Notes: generated from the letters alone by a model not told the origin. Shown: positions 1 to 7,430, counted from the first letter of the stretch. The stretch is 14,563 nt of DNA from Verrucomicrobiota bacterium (GCA_023429545.1 JAEYUU010000708.1:1-14563); one strand, 5' to 3'. Numbers and translations: made by a program.

Positions 1-33
1 GTCTCGTGGGCTCGGAGATGTGATAAGAGACAG
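1..33 (+). other. Illumina Nextera transposon adapter remnant (artefact)
   Basis: The first 33 bases match the Nextera read-2 transposase adapter, including the 19-bp Tn5 mosaic end that closes with AAGAGACAG. One T is missing inside the mosaic end (TGTGATAAG where the adapter has TGTGTATAAG). This is untrimmed library sequence, not chromosome, and genomic sequence begins at about base 34. Any reading frame crossing this junction is false. The adapter sequence is from memory, and the match is long enough to be unambiguous. Confidence 0.95.
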
Positions 34-34
34 G

Positions 35-247
35 CAGATGGTGCTTCTGCTTCTTCACGCCGTGGCATTCCGTGCAGTGGGTCACCAAGAGCGGGCGAAT
101 CTTGGTCTCAAAGAACTTCAGGGCGGCTGGGTCTGGACTGGCAGGGGTGGGGGCAGCTTGTCCCGCCGTGGTGGCGAGCAGGAAGGAAACCACCGCGCCA
201 CAACAGGTGGCGGCGTGGAAACGGGAGGAGCGAGGCCGGAAATCCAT
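35..247 (-). CDS. Secreted PSCyt1-type cytochrome c protein, 5'-end only (partial)
   Basis: An open frame starts at ATG 247 and runs 71 codons into the adapter junction, so only the N-terminus is present. It begins with a basic segment, then a hydrophobic export signal at about residues 12-32 ([16 protein letters not shown]). [15 protein letters not shown] segment follows, with a haem c motif CTECH at residues 58-62 and then GVKKQKHHL. This is the usual opening of the planctomycete cytochrome C domain (PSCyt1), found at the head of large DUF1549/DUF1553 exported proteins of Planctomycetota and Verrucomicrobiota. The missing part would be expected to carry those domains, which is inference. 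It lies back to back with the sigma factor gene across a 109-bp gap, so the two may share control. In these phyla such genes often sit beside ECF sigma factors. Confidence 0.8.
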
Positions 248-282
248 GTGTTGCGCCTAGAGTGCAGAAGGGGGTACGGATT

Positions 283-304
283 GGACACAAAAACTTTTCT
301 GTCC
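283..304. promoter_or_regulatory. 22-bp imperfect palindrome, possible operator between divergent genes
   Basis: The site has arms GGACA and TGTCC separated by 12 bases whose A-rich and T-rich halves are also symmetric. Nine of eleven base pairs across the dyad match. It lies 35 bp from the cytochrome start and 52 bp from the sigma factor start, in the only space available for both promoters. The symmetry suits a dimeric regulator, but a chance palindrome is possible. No -10/-35 pair could be assigned with confidence. Confidence 0.35.
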
Positions 305-356
305 GAAATTCCCCGCGAGCCGCCTGTAGGGCGTAATCTGGCGAATTCTCCCTGCC

Positions 357-884
357 ATGCCTGAAACCGACCGCACCACCGAATTCCTGACCCTGCTCAC
401 CCAGCATGACCGTGCCTTGGGAGGGTACGTGGGCGCCTTGGTACAGTCCAGTGCGGATGCGGACGACATCCTCCAGCAGACCAAGCTGGTGATGTGGCGG
501 GAGTTTGGCAACTTTGAGCTCGGCACGAACTTCCTCGCCTGGGCGCGGAAGATCGCGTTTCATCAGATTCTCACCTACCGGCGTACGAAGAAGAAGGAAC
601 ATCTGCCGCTGGAGGAGGATGTGCTGGAGGCACTCCACCATGAGGTGTCCCGGCTGGCTGACACGCATGACGATCGGCGCGAGGCCCTGCAGACGTGCCT
701 GCACAAGCTCCCCACGGAGCATCGCCAGCTCGTACTGCTGCGTTATTACGAAGACCTCGATGTGGATCAGGTCGCAGAGCGGATCCGCAGCACCGCGGGC
801 GCCGTCTATCGCGCGCTCAGCCGGGTGCGGTACACGTTGCTGGAGTGTGTGGAAAAGGAACTCGCGAAAGGAGGTGCCGCGTGA
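357..884 (+). CDS. ECF RNA polymerase sigma factor (Rhodopirellula/Verrucomicrobium type)
   Basis: A 175-residue sigma-70 family factor of extracytoplasmic-function type, which would direct RNA polymerase to a small set of promoters. Region sigma-2 covers about residues 8-78, including DADDILQQTKLVMWREF and the core-binding FLAWARKIAFHQIL. Region sigma-4 covers about residues 108-165, with LPTEHRQLVLLRYYEDLDV and the helix-turn-helix VAERIRSTAGAVYRALSRVR. Length and sequence fit the subgroup TIGR02989. The ATG at 357 has no clear Shine-Dalgarno sequence, but it gives the expected N-terminus (TEFLTLLTQHDRALGGYV). The stop codon overlaps the start of the FecR gene, the classic pairing of a sigma factor with its membrane regulator. 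The factor is therefore probably held inactive by that protein and may act on the divergent cytochrome gene; the target is inference. Confidence 0.92.
   Translation: MPETDRTTEFLTLLTQHDRALGGYVGALVQSSADADDILQQTKLVMWREFGNFELGTNFLAWARKIAFHQILTYRRTKKKEHLPLEEDVLEALHHEVSRLADTHDDRREALQTCLHKLPTEHRQLVLLRYYEDLDVDQVAERIRSTAGAVYRALSRVRYTLLECVEKELAKGGAA
867..875 (+). promoter_or_regulatory. Strong ribosome binding site fixing the FecR start
   Basis: AAAGGAGGT lies inside the end of the sigma factor gene, five bases before GTG 881. It is a near-perfect match to the 16S rRNA 3' end. It selects GTG 881, which overlaps the sigma stop codon (GTGA), over upstream in-frame starts that would lie wholly within the sigma gene. 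This implies translational coupling. Confidence 0.85.
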
Positions 885-2323
885 GCGCGCAGGGAAACTG
901 GCACTTGCTGGAGCTAGCGGAGAAATCGCTCGGTGGTTCTCTGAGCGAATCTGAACGCACGGAACTCAACTCGCTCCTTCGTGAGAGTGCAGAGGCCCGC
1001 TCGCTCTATGCGCGAGTCATGCACCAGCATGCCACGTTGCGTCTGGACGACCGTCTTGCTCGCGAACTCGCACACCCTGAGCCAGCGGTCGTCACCTCGC
1101 CGACCCGCAAGGCCGCCGCCTGGCTGCCAGTGGCCGCGGCTGCCGCCATGCTCGCCATCGGAGCGGTTGTCTGGCAGATGGCAGTCGCTCGCGAAACCAC
1201 CGAGCGTGGGCCTGCCTCCATCGCCACCGTGGTGAAGACGCGTGGATGCAAATGGGCGGGCAGCACCCTGCCCACGGCGGAAGGATCCCGCGTGACTCCG
1301 GGCACGCTGGAACTGGTGGAGGGTATCGCGACGGTGAAGTTCGATAGCGGCGCCCAAGTCGTCATGGAGGCGCCAGCCACGCTGGAACTGGTGGATGCCA
1401 TGGCCTGCCGTCTGGTGAAGGGCACCCTGGTGGCGGATGTGCCGCCCAGCGCGATTGGTTTCAGTGTGGACACTCCCGACGCGAAGGTCGTGGACTTCGG
1501 CACCCGTTTCGGCGTGAGCGCCGGGGAGGATGGCAAGTACCTCGTGCAGGTGCTGGAGGGCCTCGTGGAGGTGAGTCCGAAGGCGACGAACGAACCCCAG
1601 AAGCTCAGGGCAGGGGAAAAGGTGGATACCGGGGTGCGGGCCAGCCAGCTCCGTCCCCAGCAGCCCGGCCAGGAGTCGCCGCGCTGGCAGCCGCAGACCA
1701 TTCTCGATGCCGGCGATGGCTGGCTTGTGCTCTCCACCGCCTATGGCCACGGCAAGGATGCCTATGTCCAGAGCAGTGCCAAGGCGAGGAACTTTGGTGA
1801 CGACGCCTTTTTCCGGGTGAAGTACACCAGCCTCGCGCCGGAGCTTAACCGCAAGGGGTATGTGGCTTTTGACCTCGGCAAATTTGCGGGTTCGCAGATT
1901 GAGGACGTGGAGTTCGTGCTGAGCATCGAGCCCAGCGATCTGGGCTTTGCCACGCTGGTGCCCGACAGCACCTTCGCTGTCTATGGCGTGACGGATGAAT
2001 CCAGCGATGACTGGGATGAGCACGGGATTACATGGAACGATGCACCCGCGCACAACCCTGAGCAGGCGGACCGCCACCTGCCTGATGCCTCACGCGCCGT
2101 GCTGCTGGGCCGCTTCCAGGTGGATCAGGGTGTGAGCCGCGGATCACGCACACTGCGTGGCCAGGCGCTGCGCGACTTCGTGAAGCAGGATACCAACGGC
2201 ATTGTCACCTTCATCATCTGCCGCGAGACGGACGAGACCACCAAGGATGGCCTCGTCCATGCCTTCGCCACGAAGGAAAACGGAAGCAATATGCCGCCGT
2301 TGCTGCGGGTGAAGACGAGGTGA
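881..2323 (+). CDS. FecR-type membrane anti-sigma regulator fused to a DNRLRE-like domain
   Basis: A 480-residue single-pass membrane protein starting at GTG 881. Residues 1-60 form a short helical cytoplasmic domain (WHLLELAEKSLGGSLSESE) of the sort that binds an ECF sigma factor. Residues 79-102 are one membrane helix (WLPVAAAAAMLAIGAVVWQM). Residues about 118-250 are a FecR domain, with VKFDSGAQVVMEAPATLELV and VDFGTRFGVSAGEDGKYLVQ. From about 283 to the end the protein resembles the DNRLRE/CBM96-like beta-sandwich: DAYVQSSAKARNFGDD, GYVAFDLGKF, and the hallmark WDEHGITWNDAP at 378-389. The known FecR role is to transmit a periplasmic signal to the sigma factor. The C-terminal domain is more often found in secreted carbohydrate-active proteins and could be the sensor or a surface contact, which is inference. 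It is coupled to the sigma gene by a 4-bp overlap. Confidence 0.87.
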   Translation: MSAQGNWHLLELAEKSLGGSLSESERTELNSLLRESAEARSLYARVMHQHATLRLDDRLARELAHPEPAVVTSPTRKAAAWLPVAAAAAMLAIGAVVWQMAVARETTERGPASIATVVKTRGCKWAGSTLPTAEGSRVTPGTLELVEGIATVKFDSGAQVVMEAPATLELVDAMACRLVKGTLVADVPPSAIGFSVDTPDAKVVDFGTRFGVSAGEDGKYLVQVLEGLVEVSPKATNEPQKLRAGEKVDTGVRASQLRPQQPGQESPRWQPQTILDAGDGWLVLSTAYGHGKDAYVQSSAKARNFGDDAFFRVKYTSLAPELNRKGYVAFDLGKFAGSQIEDVEFVLSIEPSDLGFATLVPDSTFAVYGVTDESSDDWDEHGITWNDAPAHNPEQADRHLPDASRAVLLGRFQVDQGVSRGSRTLRGQALRDFVKQDTNGIVTFIICRETDETTKDGLVHAFATKENGSNMPPLLRVKTR

Positions 2324-2334
2324 CTTCAATGTAG

Positions 2335-2354
2335 AAGGCTTCTCCAGAAGCCTT
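2335..2354 (+). terminator. Hairpin after the FecR gene, possible terminator
   Basis: A perfect 9-bp inverted repeat (AAGGCTTCT and AGAAGCCTT) with a 2-base centre begins 11 bases after the FecR stop codon and is followed by only one further T. The stem is half GC and the T tract is short, so termination would be modest. It could serve either converging transcript. Confidence 0.4.
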
Positions 2355-2416
2355 TCGCGCATTGCGCTCGCACATCACGTCGGACCCCAAGTAGCCTCGT
2401 TTACCTCAATGCGGCC

Positions 2417-2800
2417 TCACTCCACCTTCGTGCCAATCCACCAGGTGGTGCCGCCCGCGTCCTTCACGCCGCCGCGCTTGTCGGCATCTTCTTTCTTCAC
2501 CGGTTCCTGCACGGACTCCGCTCCCGCCTTCAGGGCTCGTTGATAAACGGCATCCACGTCGGACACATAGACATGCACATGCGCTGGCATCGCCGGCCAG
2601 CCCTCCGCGGAATCCGCAATCATGATCACCGTGTCATCCAGTCGGATCTCTGAGTGCATGATCCTGCCATCCGGGGTGGGGAAGCGGCGGATCTCCACCG
2701 CGCCGAACACCTCGGTGAGAAACTTGATGGTCTGATCCGCCCCCGACACAATGAGGTAGGGCGAGACGGAATTGTAGGATTCCGGTTTGTATGAGTTCAT
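2417..2800 (-). CDS. VOC/glyoxalase-fold protein (PhnB-like)
   Basis: A 127-residue single-domain protein of the vicinal oxygen chelate superfamily, closest in look to the PhnB/glyoxalase-bleomycin-resistance type. It opens with YNSVSPYLIVSGADQTIKFL, the usual first beta-alpha unit. Next come FGAVEIRRFPTPDGRIMHSE and WPAMPAHVHVYVSDVDAVY, and it ends with KRGGVKDAGGTTWWIGTKVE, the typical final metal-side strand. Candidate metal ligands include His49 and the His74/His76 pair. ATG 2800 is chosen because it matches the family N-terminus and falls two bases after the stop of the upstream gene; an earlier ATG at 2827 would add nine unrelated residues. The substrate cannot be told from sequence, since the family includes isomerases, dioxygenases, resistance proteins and proteins of unknown role. 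It is probably cotranscribed with the two genes at 2803-4987. Confidence 0.87.
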   Translation of the reverse strand: MNSYKPESYNSVSPYLIVSGADQTIKFLTEVFGAVEIRRFPTPDGRIMHSEIRLDDTVIMIADSAEGWPAMPAHVHVYVSDVDAVYQRALKAGAESVQEPVKKEDADKRGGVKDAGGTTWWIGTKVE

Positions 2801-2802
2801 GG

Positions 2803-3327
2803 TCAGTCGCCTAGAGGTTTGGTCCATTCTGGAAGAGTCTTGTTGGGCAGTCCCAATCCGGCCGAGTCCAGAAGATTGCCGCTTCTGATGTCGTATTTCA
2901 CATAACTGGCCGGACCGTGCCTGCCGCGGGACATAATGACCACAACAGTGTCATTGTCGGCAAAATCCCATTTCTCAATGTACGGGCCTGAAGACGCGGC
3001 GTCGAAATCCTTGATGTCCTTTTCGCTTAACAGAAGGCGAAGCTTGGAATTCACGGGTTCTTCGTGGCTATTTCGCTGCGCGTAACGAGACCAGCCAACG
3101 ATGCCGGTCTTGGAGACCTTTGCATGAATCGCTTTTCCTTCCTTGGTCCACATCTCCGTGTGGCCGTCGGAGAAAGTTACCTTCACATTGCCGATGGGGA
3201 CGCCCCAGTCCCTGCGCTCGGCTGGCACATCGACGATCTCAGCTTTCACGGGCCTCGCATCCGCGCAGAAGGCGAGAGGAGTGGAAAGGGAGAACAACAG
3301 GAGGGAGATGAAGTGCCGCGTCTTCAT
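2803..3327 (-). CDS. Small exported protein of unknown function
   Basis: A 174-residue protein with a clear signal peptide (MKTRHFISLLLFSLSTPLAF, cleavage likely near residues 21-24), so it is probably periplasmic. I do not recognise a family. The mature part has alternating charged and hydrophobic strands (VKVTFSDGHTEMWTKEGKA, WDFADNDTVVVIMSRGRHG, YVKYDIRSGNLLDSAGLGLP), suggesting a small beta-rich domain. No catalytic motif stands out. The codon usage looks less GC-rich than its neighbours. It lies 40 bp downstream of the NfeD gene and its stop is two bases before the VOC start, so the three genes may form one transcript. A hairpin near 3356-3380 could reduce read-through from NfeD. Confidence 0.7.
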   Translation of the reverse strand: MKTRHFISLLLFSLSTPLAFCADARPVKAEIVDVPAERRDWGVPIGNVKVTFSDGHTEMWTKEGKAIHAKVSKTGIVGWSRYAQRNSHEEPVNSKLRLLLSEKDIKDFDAASSGPYIEKWDFADNDTVVVIMSRGRHGPASYVKYDIRSGNLLDSAGLGLPNKTLPEWTKPLGD

Positions 3328-3367
3328 GATCGGTGTTTACAGGTGGATGTTGGAAGGAGGGAGACTG

Positions 3368-4987
3368 TTAGACTCTCTCCACCACGATCCTCCCACCCTG
3401 CACCTCGCGCACACGCACGGGGGTGCCGTGCGGAAGGAAGTCACCCTCCACCATGGCTTCGAGCTGCATGCCATTGAAATCGACATGGCCATAAGGGCGC
3501 ATGGAACTGCGGGTCACACCCGTCATCCCGGGGCTGATCGCAGAGGCCTTGATCTGGCCCTGGCCCTCGATGGCCACCTGCTCGCCGCCCACGGCGGCCT
3601 TTAGCACGAGCCACCTGAACGGACCGGAGGTGGGGAAGTACCGCATCAGCAGGAGAATGATGACCAGCGCGCCGCCAAAAGCGAGGGCCAGATTCCAGAT
3701 GGCTTTCGTGTAGTCGGAGAGTCGCACTGGGAATGTCCCGCCTTCCGGCACGGTGAAGTTCCATCCAGCCATGGTGTAGATGAGTGCTCCAAAAAGACAG
3801 GCAAGCCCCAGCAGTCCGGGAATGACCGCCCCGGGGAAGACAAAGAGCTCAATGATGATCAGGGCCACGCCGAGTAGAAACACAAACACCGTCTCATACC
3901 CCACCAGGCTGCCCGCTACATAGTGGCCGAAGAAGAAGAGACCGAAGGCGATGGTGGCGATTACGGCTGGAATCCCGAGGCCCGGGCTTTGCATTTCCAG
4001 GTAGCCCGCCGCGATGCCGATGAGCAGCAGGATAGCGGCATATTGGGTGATCAAGATGGCGATGAGCTCAAAACCCTTCGGTTCAGCCGTCACCACTTCA
4101 CCCTTGTAGCCCTCTTTCGCGATGAGCTCGTTGAGATCGTTTACGATCCCCTTGGCGAGCAGAGGCCTGCCGTTATAGACCTTCGTGGCCTGCTGCTGAT
4201 CGAGCGTCATGATGCTGCCCTTGGGCCAGACTTCCACGTCGCCAATCTTGAGGCCCACATCCTTGTCGATCATGGCGTCCACCACGCCGGGGTTGTGTCC
4301 TTTGGCCACGGCCGCGGATCGCGCCATGGCCATGAAGGCGGAGTTGAGCTTGGCGCGTTCCGCTTCTCCCACTTCCATGCCAGTGCTGTTGACGGGTGTG
4401 GCGGCACCGATGCTGCTGCGCGGGCTCATGTAGATGGCATCCGTGCCAATCGCGATCAGCGCACCTGCGGAGATGGCGCGGGGATTCACAAACGCAGCGC
4501 TGGGGCAGCCGAGCTTTTCGAGATCTCCCATGATGAGTGTGGCGGTATCCCATGCCAGTCCTCCCGGAGTATCGAGATTGAAGATCACGGCCTCCGCGCG
4601 CTGGTCCGTGGCCCGCTTTAAGGTGCGCGACATGAACTCAAACCGCGCCGGGTTGATGAGGTCTTCTTTTCCCACAGGAATGACGACAATCTTGCCCTTG
4701 TATGGCCCCTCTTCCGGAAGGGTGGCTGGTTTGGGGTTGGGAGTTGCCTTGGGGAGTTCCGGTGCGCTCGTTTCCTTCGGTTTGGGAGCAGTCTTCGGCG
4801 CCGGATCGACTTCCGATTTTGCGGGAGGCGTTGCGGGCTTTTCCGCAGGGGTGGCTTGGGCGCTCCCGGGTGGCGCCTGCGGAGGTGCATCAGACTGGGC
4901 CCTCACCATCAGGGCGAGCGCGGCGCTCGCCACGACAGGAAACCAGAGGAAGGTGAGCGAGCGGAATCGGCGGGGAAGCGCAGTCAT
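3368..4987 (-). CDS. NfeD-family membrane-bound ClpP-class serine protease
   Basis: A 539-residue NfeD1b-type protein. Residues 1-30 are an export signal, and 31-95 form a Pro/Ala/Lys-rich linker. Residues about 97-290 are the ClpP-like protease domain: VVIPVGKEDLINP, NLDTPGGLAWDTA, the nucleophile region NPRAISAGALIAIG with Ser173, and SSIGAATPV. Lys213 in ERAKLNSAF is the probable general base by analogy with archaeal 1510-N. About five membrane helices follow (roughly 308-328, 339-358, 363-385, 388-405 and 431-448). The C-terminal 60 residues are the NfeD OB-fold domain (ISPGMTGVTRSSMRPYGHVD). The family cleaves hydrophobic segments of membrane partners such as stomatins/SPFH proteins, but no stomatin gene lies in this window. 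ATG 4987 is chosen because it starts the signal peptide; upstream in-frame sequence has no such character. Confidence 0.9.
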   Translation of the reverse strand: MTALPRRFRSLTFLWFPVVASAALALMVRAQSDAPPQAPPGSAQATPAEKPATPPAKSEVDPAPKTAPKPKETSAPELPKATPNPKPATLPEEGPYKGKIVVIPVGKEDLINPARFEFMSRTLKRATDQRAEAVIFNLDTPGGLAWDTATLIMGDLEKLGCPSAAFVNPRAISAGALIAIGTDAIYMSPRSSIGAATPVNSTGMEVGEAERAKLNSAFMAMARSAAVAKGHNPGVVDAMIDKDVGLKIGDVEVWPKGSIMTLDQQQATKVYNGRPLLAKGIVNDLNELIAKEGYKGEVVTAEPKGFELIAILITQYAAILLLIGIAAGYLEMQSPGLGIPAVIATIAFGLFFFGHYVAGSLVGYETVFVFLLGVALIIIELFVFPGAVIPGLLGLACLFGALIYTMAGWNFTVPEGGTFPVRLSDYTKAIWNLALAFGGALVIILLLMRYFPTSGPFRWLVLKAAVGGEQVAIEGQGQIKASAISPGMTGVTRSSMRPYGHVDFNGMQLEAMVEGDFLPHGTPVRVREVQGGRIVVERV

Positions 4988-5115
4988 GGGGGAAGAATCC
5001 AGCGTGTTGCCTCTACGATTCCGCAGAATCACCGGTATGCAACCACCACCGGGCCCGCACGGGACAGCGGTCAGCTTGCGCGCGGGCGCATCCGCAAGTA
5101 TCTGACACGCTTCCC
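4988..5115. promoter_or_regulatory. Divergent intergenic region between NfeD and DinG genes
   Basis: This 128-bp gap must hold promoters for both flanking genes. The only symmetric element seen is a 14-bp near-palindrome at 5017-5030 (GATTC and GAATC around CGCA). DinG is SOS-controlled in some bacteria, but I cannot match this element to a known LexA box. No convincing -10/-35 pair was found. Confidence 0.3.
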
Positions 5116-7122
5116 ATGATTCATCTCGCCTCGGACGCCGAAAGCACTCCCAGTTCCACGTTGCTGGATCGCATGGCCCAGGCGTTCTCACAGGAGGGGA
5201 TACTGGCGAAGTCGCCCGACTTCGAATACCGCCCGCAGCAGCAGCGCATGGCGAAGATTGTGGGCAAGGCGCTGGAAACCACGCGAGCGGTGGTCATCGA
5301 GGCAGCCACGGGCGTCGGCAAGTCCTTGGCGTACCTCCTTCCGGCGGTGACTTTCGCCCTGGAGAACAAGCGCAAGGCCATCATCACCACGCACACCATC
5401 AATCTGCAGGAGCAGCTCATCCACAAGGATCTGCCCATCGTGCAGAAGCTGGCGCCGCGCCCCTTTCGCGCGGAGCTGCTGAAGGGCAGGGGAAACTACC
5501 TGTGCCCGCAGCGACTGGAACGCGCCTTCAAGGGAGCACCGGATCTTTTTACCAGCAGCGAGCAAGCCGAGCTCCAGCTCATCTGGGAGTGGAGCCAGAA
5601 GACCCACGACGGCAGTCTCAGCGATTTGGATTTCACGCCCACGCCCAAGGTGTGGTCTCTGGTATGCAGTGAGGCGCATGTGTGCACGCCGCGTCGCTGC
5701 GGCACCACGCGCTGCTTCTACCAGGCAGTGCGCCGCCGCATGGCGGATGCCGATGTGCTGGTGATGAACCATTCCCTGTTCTTCTCCATGCTCTCCTCCT
5801 CAGAGGAGACGTTGCCGGAAGACGCGAACTTCCTTTTCCCACACGACTTCCTCATCGTGGACGAGGCGCACACCATTGAGAGTGTGGCGTCACGAGCCTA
5901 TGGCATTGCAGTATCCGAGAGCGGCCTGAGGTTCGAGCTGAACCGCCTTTACAATCCCAAGACCCGCAAGGGCTACTTCCCGCACCAGGGTGACTCGGTG
6001 GGCTCCCGCGCGGTGACAGATGCACTGGATGCCGCGGACATTTTTTTTCGCGCGGTGGAGGCTTCCAGCACCTTCAGCCACCAGGCGGCGCGTGAGTTCC
6101 GTGTGCGGCAGCCCGGACTGGTGGAGGATACGCTGAGCGTCCCGCTGCATCGTGTGATGGAGCGCGCGCGCATCGCGGGAGATGGCGCCCAAAGCGAGAA
6201 CTCAAAACTTGAACTGCACGACCTGGCGCGCCGCCTCATCGCGCTGCGTCAGAGCGTGGCCACCTTTCTGGACCAGAGCGAAGAGGATCATGTGTATTGG
6301 GTGGAGCGCAGCCAGGCGGACAGCCGGCATGCGATGACGCTGCGCAGTGCGCCCATCGATGTGAGCCGGCAGCTCGGCACCCTGTTCTTTCGCGGAGATC
6401 GACCGTGCATCCTTACCAGCGCCACCCTGGGCACCGGAGGAAGCAACGGGCTCGAATACTTCAAGAAGCGCGTGGGTGCGGACAGCGCGGTCGGCGTGAA
6501 CATCGCGAGCCCCTTTGATTTCGAGAAGCAGATGAAGCTCTACCTCGTGAAGAGCATCCCGCCGCCCGGGTCGAAGGACCATGAGGAAGCCCTGCCGAAG
6601 TGGATCAGCCATTTCCTCGATATCTCCAAGGGCCGCGCCTTTGTGCTCTTCACCAGCTATGCGCAGATGACGCGGGTGGCGGAGCACATGGAGGAGTACT
6701 TCGAAGATCGTGGCTGGACGCTGCTGGTGCAGGGCAGACAGCTTTCGCGAACACGGTTGCTGGAGGAATTCCGCAAGGACACGCACAGCGTGCTCTTCGG
6801 CACGGAGAGCTTCTGGACCGGAGTCGACGTGCCGGGTGAAGCGCTCAGCAATGTGATTATCACGAAGCTGCCCTTCGCCGTGCCAGATCATCCGCTTACC
6901 GCTGCGAGGCTGGAGCACATCGAGGAGAGCGGAGGCAACTCCTTCATGGAGTATTCCGTGCCTGAGGCCATCCTGAAATTGCGCCAGGGCATCGGACGCC
7001 TCATCCGCTCGAAGAAGGACAGCGGCATCTGCGCGATCCTCGACAACCGCGTGCTCACCAAGCCCTACGGCAGAACTTTCCTAAGCGCATTGCCGCAATG
7101 TCCCGTTGAGGTGGTGGGGTAA
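5116..7122 (+). CDS. dinG: DinG/XPD-type iron-sulfur ATP-dependent DNA helicase
   Basis: A 668-residue superfamily 2 helicase that would unwind DNA 5' to 3' in repair or in clearing R-loops and replication blocks. The Walker A motif EAATGVGKS is at residues 62-70 and motif Ia TTHTINLQEQL at about 91-101. The DEAH box is at 249-252, and motif VI LRQGIGRLIRS at 622-632 carries Gln624, Arg628 and Arg631. Cys130 together with Cys190, Cys195 and Cys200 matches the four-cysteine 4Fe-4S cluster site of this family; Cys184 is an extra cysteine nearby. MNHSLFF at 217-223 is also typical. The N-terminal exonuclease domain of some Gram-positive DinG proteins is absent. ATG 5116 has no clear ribosome binding site. 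The gene converges on the carrier protein gene with only eight bases between the stop codons. Confidence 0.93.
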   Translation: MIHLASDAESTPSSTLLDRMAQAFSQEGILAKSPDFEYRPQQQRMAKIVGKALETTRAVVIEAATGVGKSLAYLLPAVTFALENKRKAIITTHTINLQEQLIHKDLPIVQKLAPRPFRAELLKGRGNYLCPQRLERAFKGAPDLFTSSEQAELQLIWEWSQKTHDGSLSDLDFTPTPKVWSLVCSEAHVCTPRRCGTTRCFYQAVRRRMADADVLVMNHSLFFSMLSSSEETLPEDANFLFPHDFLIVDEAHTIESVASRAYGIAVSESGLRFELNRLYNPKTRKGYFPHQGDSVGSRAVTDALDAADIFFRAVEASSTFSHQAAREFRVRQPGLVEDTLSVPLHRVMERARIAGDGAQSENSKLELHDLARRLIALRQSVATFLDQSEEDHVYWVERSQADSRHAMTLRSAPIDVSRQLGTLFFRGDRPCILTSATLGTGGSNGLEYFKKRVGADSAVGVNIASPFDFEKQMKLYLVKSIPPPGSKDHEEALPKWISHFLDISKGRAFVLFTSYAQMTRVAEHMEEYFEDRGWTLLVQGRQLSRTRLLEEFRKDTHSVLFGTESFWTGVDVPGEALSNVIITKLPFAVPDHPLTAARLEHIEESGGNSFMEYSVPEAILKLRQGIGRLIRSKKDSGICAILDNRVLTKPYGRTFLSALPQCPVEVVG

Positions 7123-7130
7123 TTCTGGAC

Positions 7131-7397
7131 TTAGCTCGCGATCTTTGCTGCCACGGCGTCAGCGATGGTATCCACGGACCGCAGTGTTTCACGCGCGGCA
7201 GCGGCATCGGGCAGCTTCAGGCCGAAGCGCTTCTCAAGGGCAACGACGAGTTGCAGCGCATCCACGCTGTCCAGACCCAGACCCTGCGGGCTGAAGATGG
7301 GGACGTCATCGGCGATTTCCTCGGGAGCCTGAGGCAGCATGAGTTCTTCCACCATTGCCTGTTTGATCTGCAACTTGATCGCTTCGAGGTCTGCCAT
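7131..7397 (-). CDS. Acyl carrier protein
   Basis: An 88-residue acidic helical protein with the carrier signature GLGLDSVDALQLVVALEKRF. Ser44 is the expected attachment site of the 4'-phosphopantetheine arm, which carries the growing acyl chain as a thioester. It is the last gene of the minus-strand synthase operon, 33 bp after the reductase gene, which suggests a carrier dedicated to this locus and not the housekeeping AcpP. The unusually long first loop (LPQAPEEIADDVPIFSPQ) resembles carriers of aryl polyene and specialised type II systems. A phosphopantetheinyl transferase from elsewhere must activate it. ATG 7397 is the natural start for a carrier fold; no strong ribosome binding site is visible. 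Confidence 0.93.
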   Translation of the reverse strand: MADLEAIKLQIKQAMVEELMLPQAPEEIADDVPIFSPQGLGLDSVDALQLVVALEKRFGLKLPDAAAARETLRSVDTIADAVAAKIAS

Positions 7398-7430
7398 GCT
7401 GAAAATACGGATGAAGTGGGCTTTGCGGCC

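Noticed and set aside
20..364. Plus-strand open frame across the left end
   Set aside because: It starts inside the adapter and lies antisense to the PSCyt1 fragment, with no domain character.
108..722. Long minus-strand frame opposite the sigma factor gene
   Set aside because: It is a shadow of the sigma gene in GC-rich DNA; its translation shows no domain and it crosses the intergenic region and the cytochrome start.
695..880. Upstream extension of the FecR frame into the sigma gene
   Set aside because: A strong ribosome binding site points to GTG 881, and the extension overlaps coding sequence in another frame without domain content.
914..2077. 387-codon minus-strand frame opposite the FecR gene
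   Set aside because: It is His/Arg/Gly-rich antisense translation typical of a shadow frame, while the plus strand has recognisable FecR motifs throughout.
3356..3380. Hairpin overlapping the NfeD stop codon
   Set aside because: The 8-pair stem includes a G-U pair, has a 9-base loop and no U tract, so it is too weak to call a terminator.
3923..4621. 232-codon plus-strand frame inside the NfeD gene
   Set aside because: It is antisense to the conserved protease and membrane domain, and its composition is that of a shadow frame.
6041..6048. Run of eight T in the DinG gene, considered as a slippage or frameshift site
   Set aside because: The helicase frame continues unbroken through it with normal residues (Ile-Phe-Phe-Arg) and no alternative product is evident.
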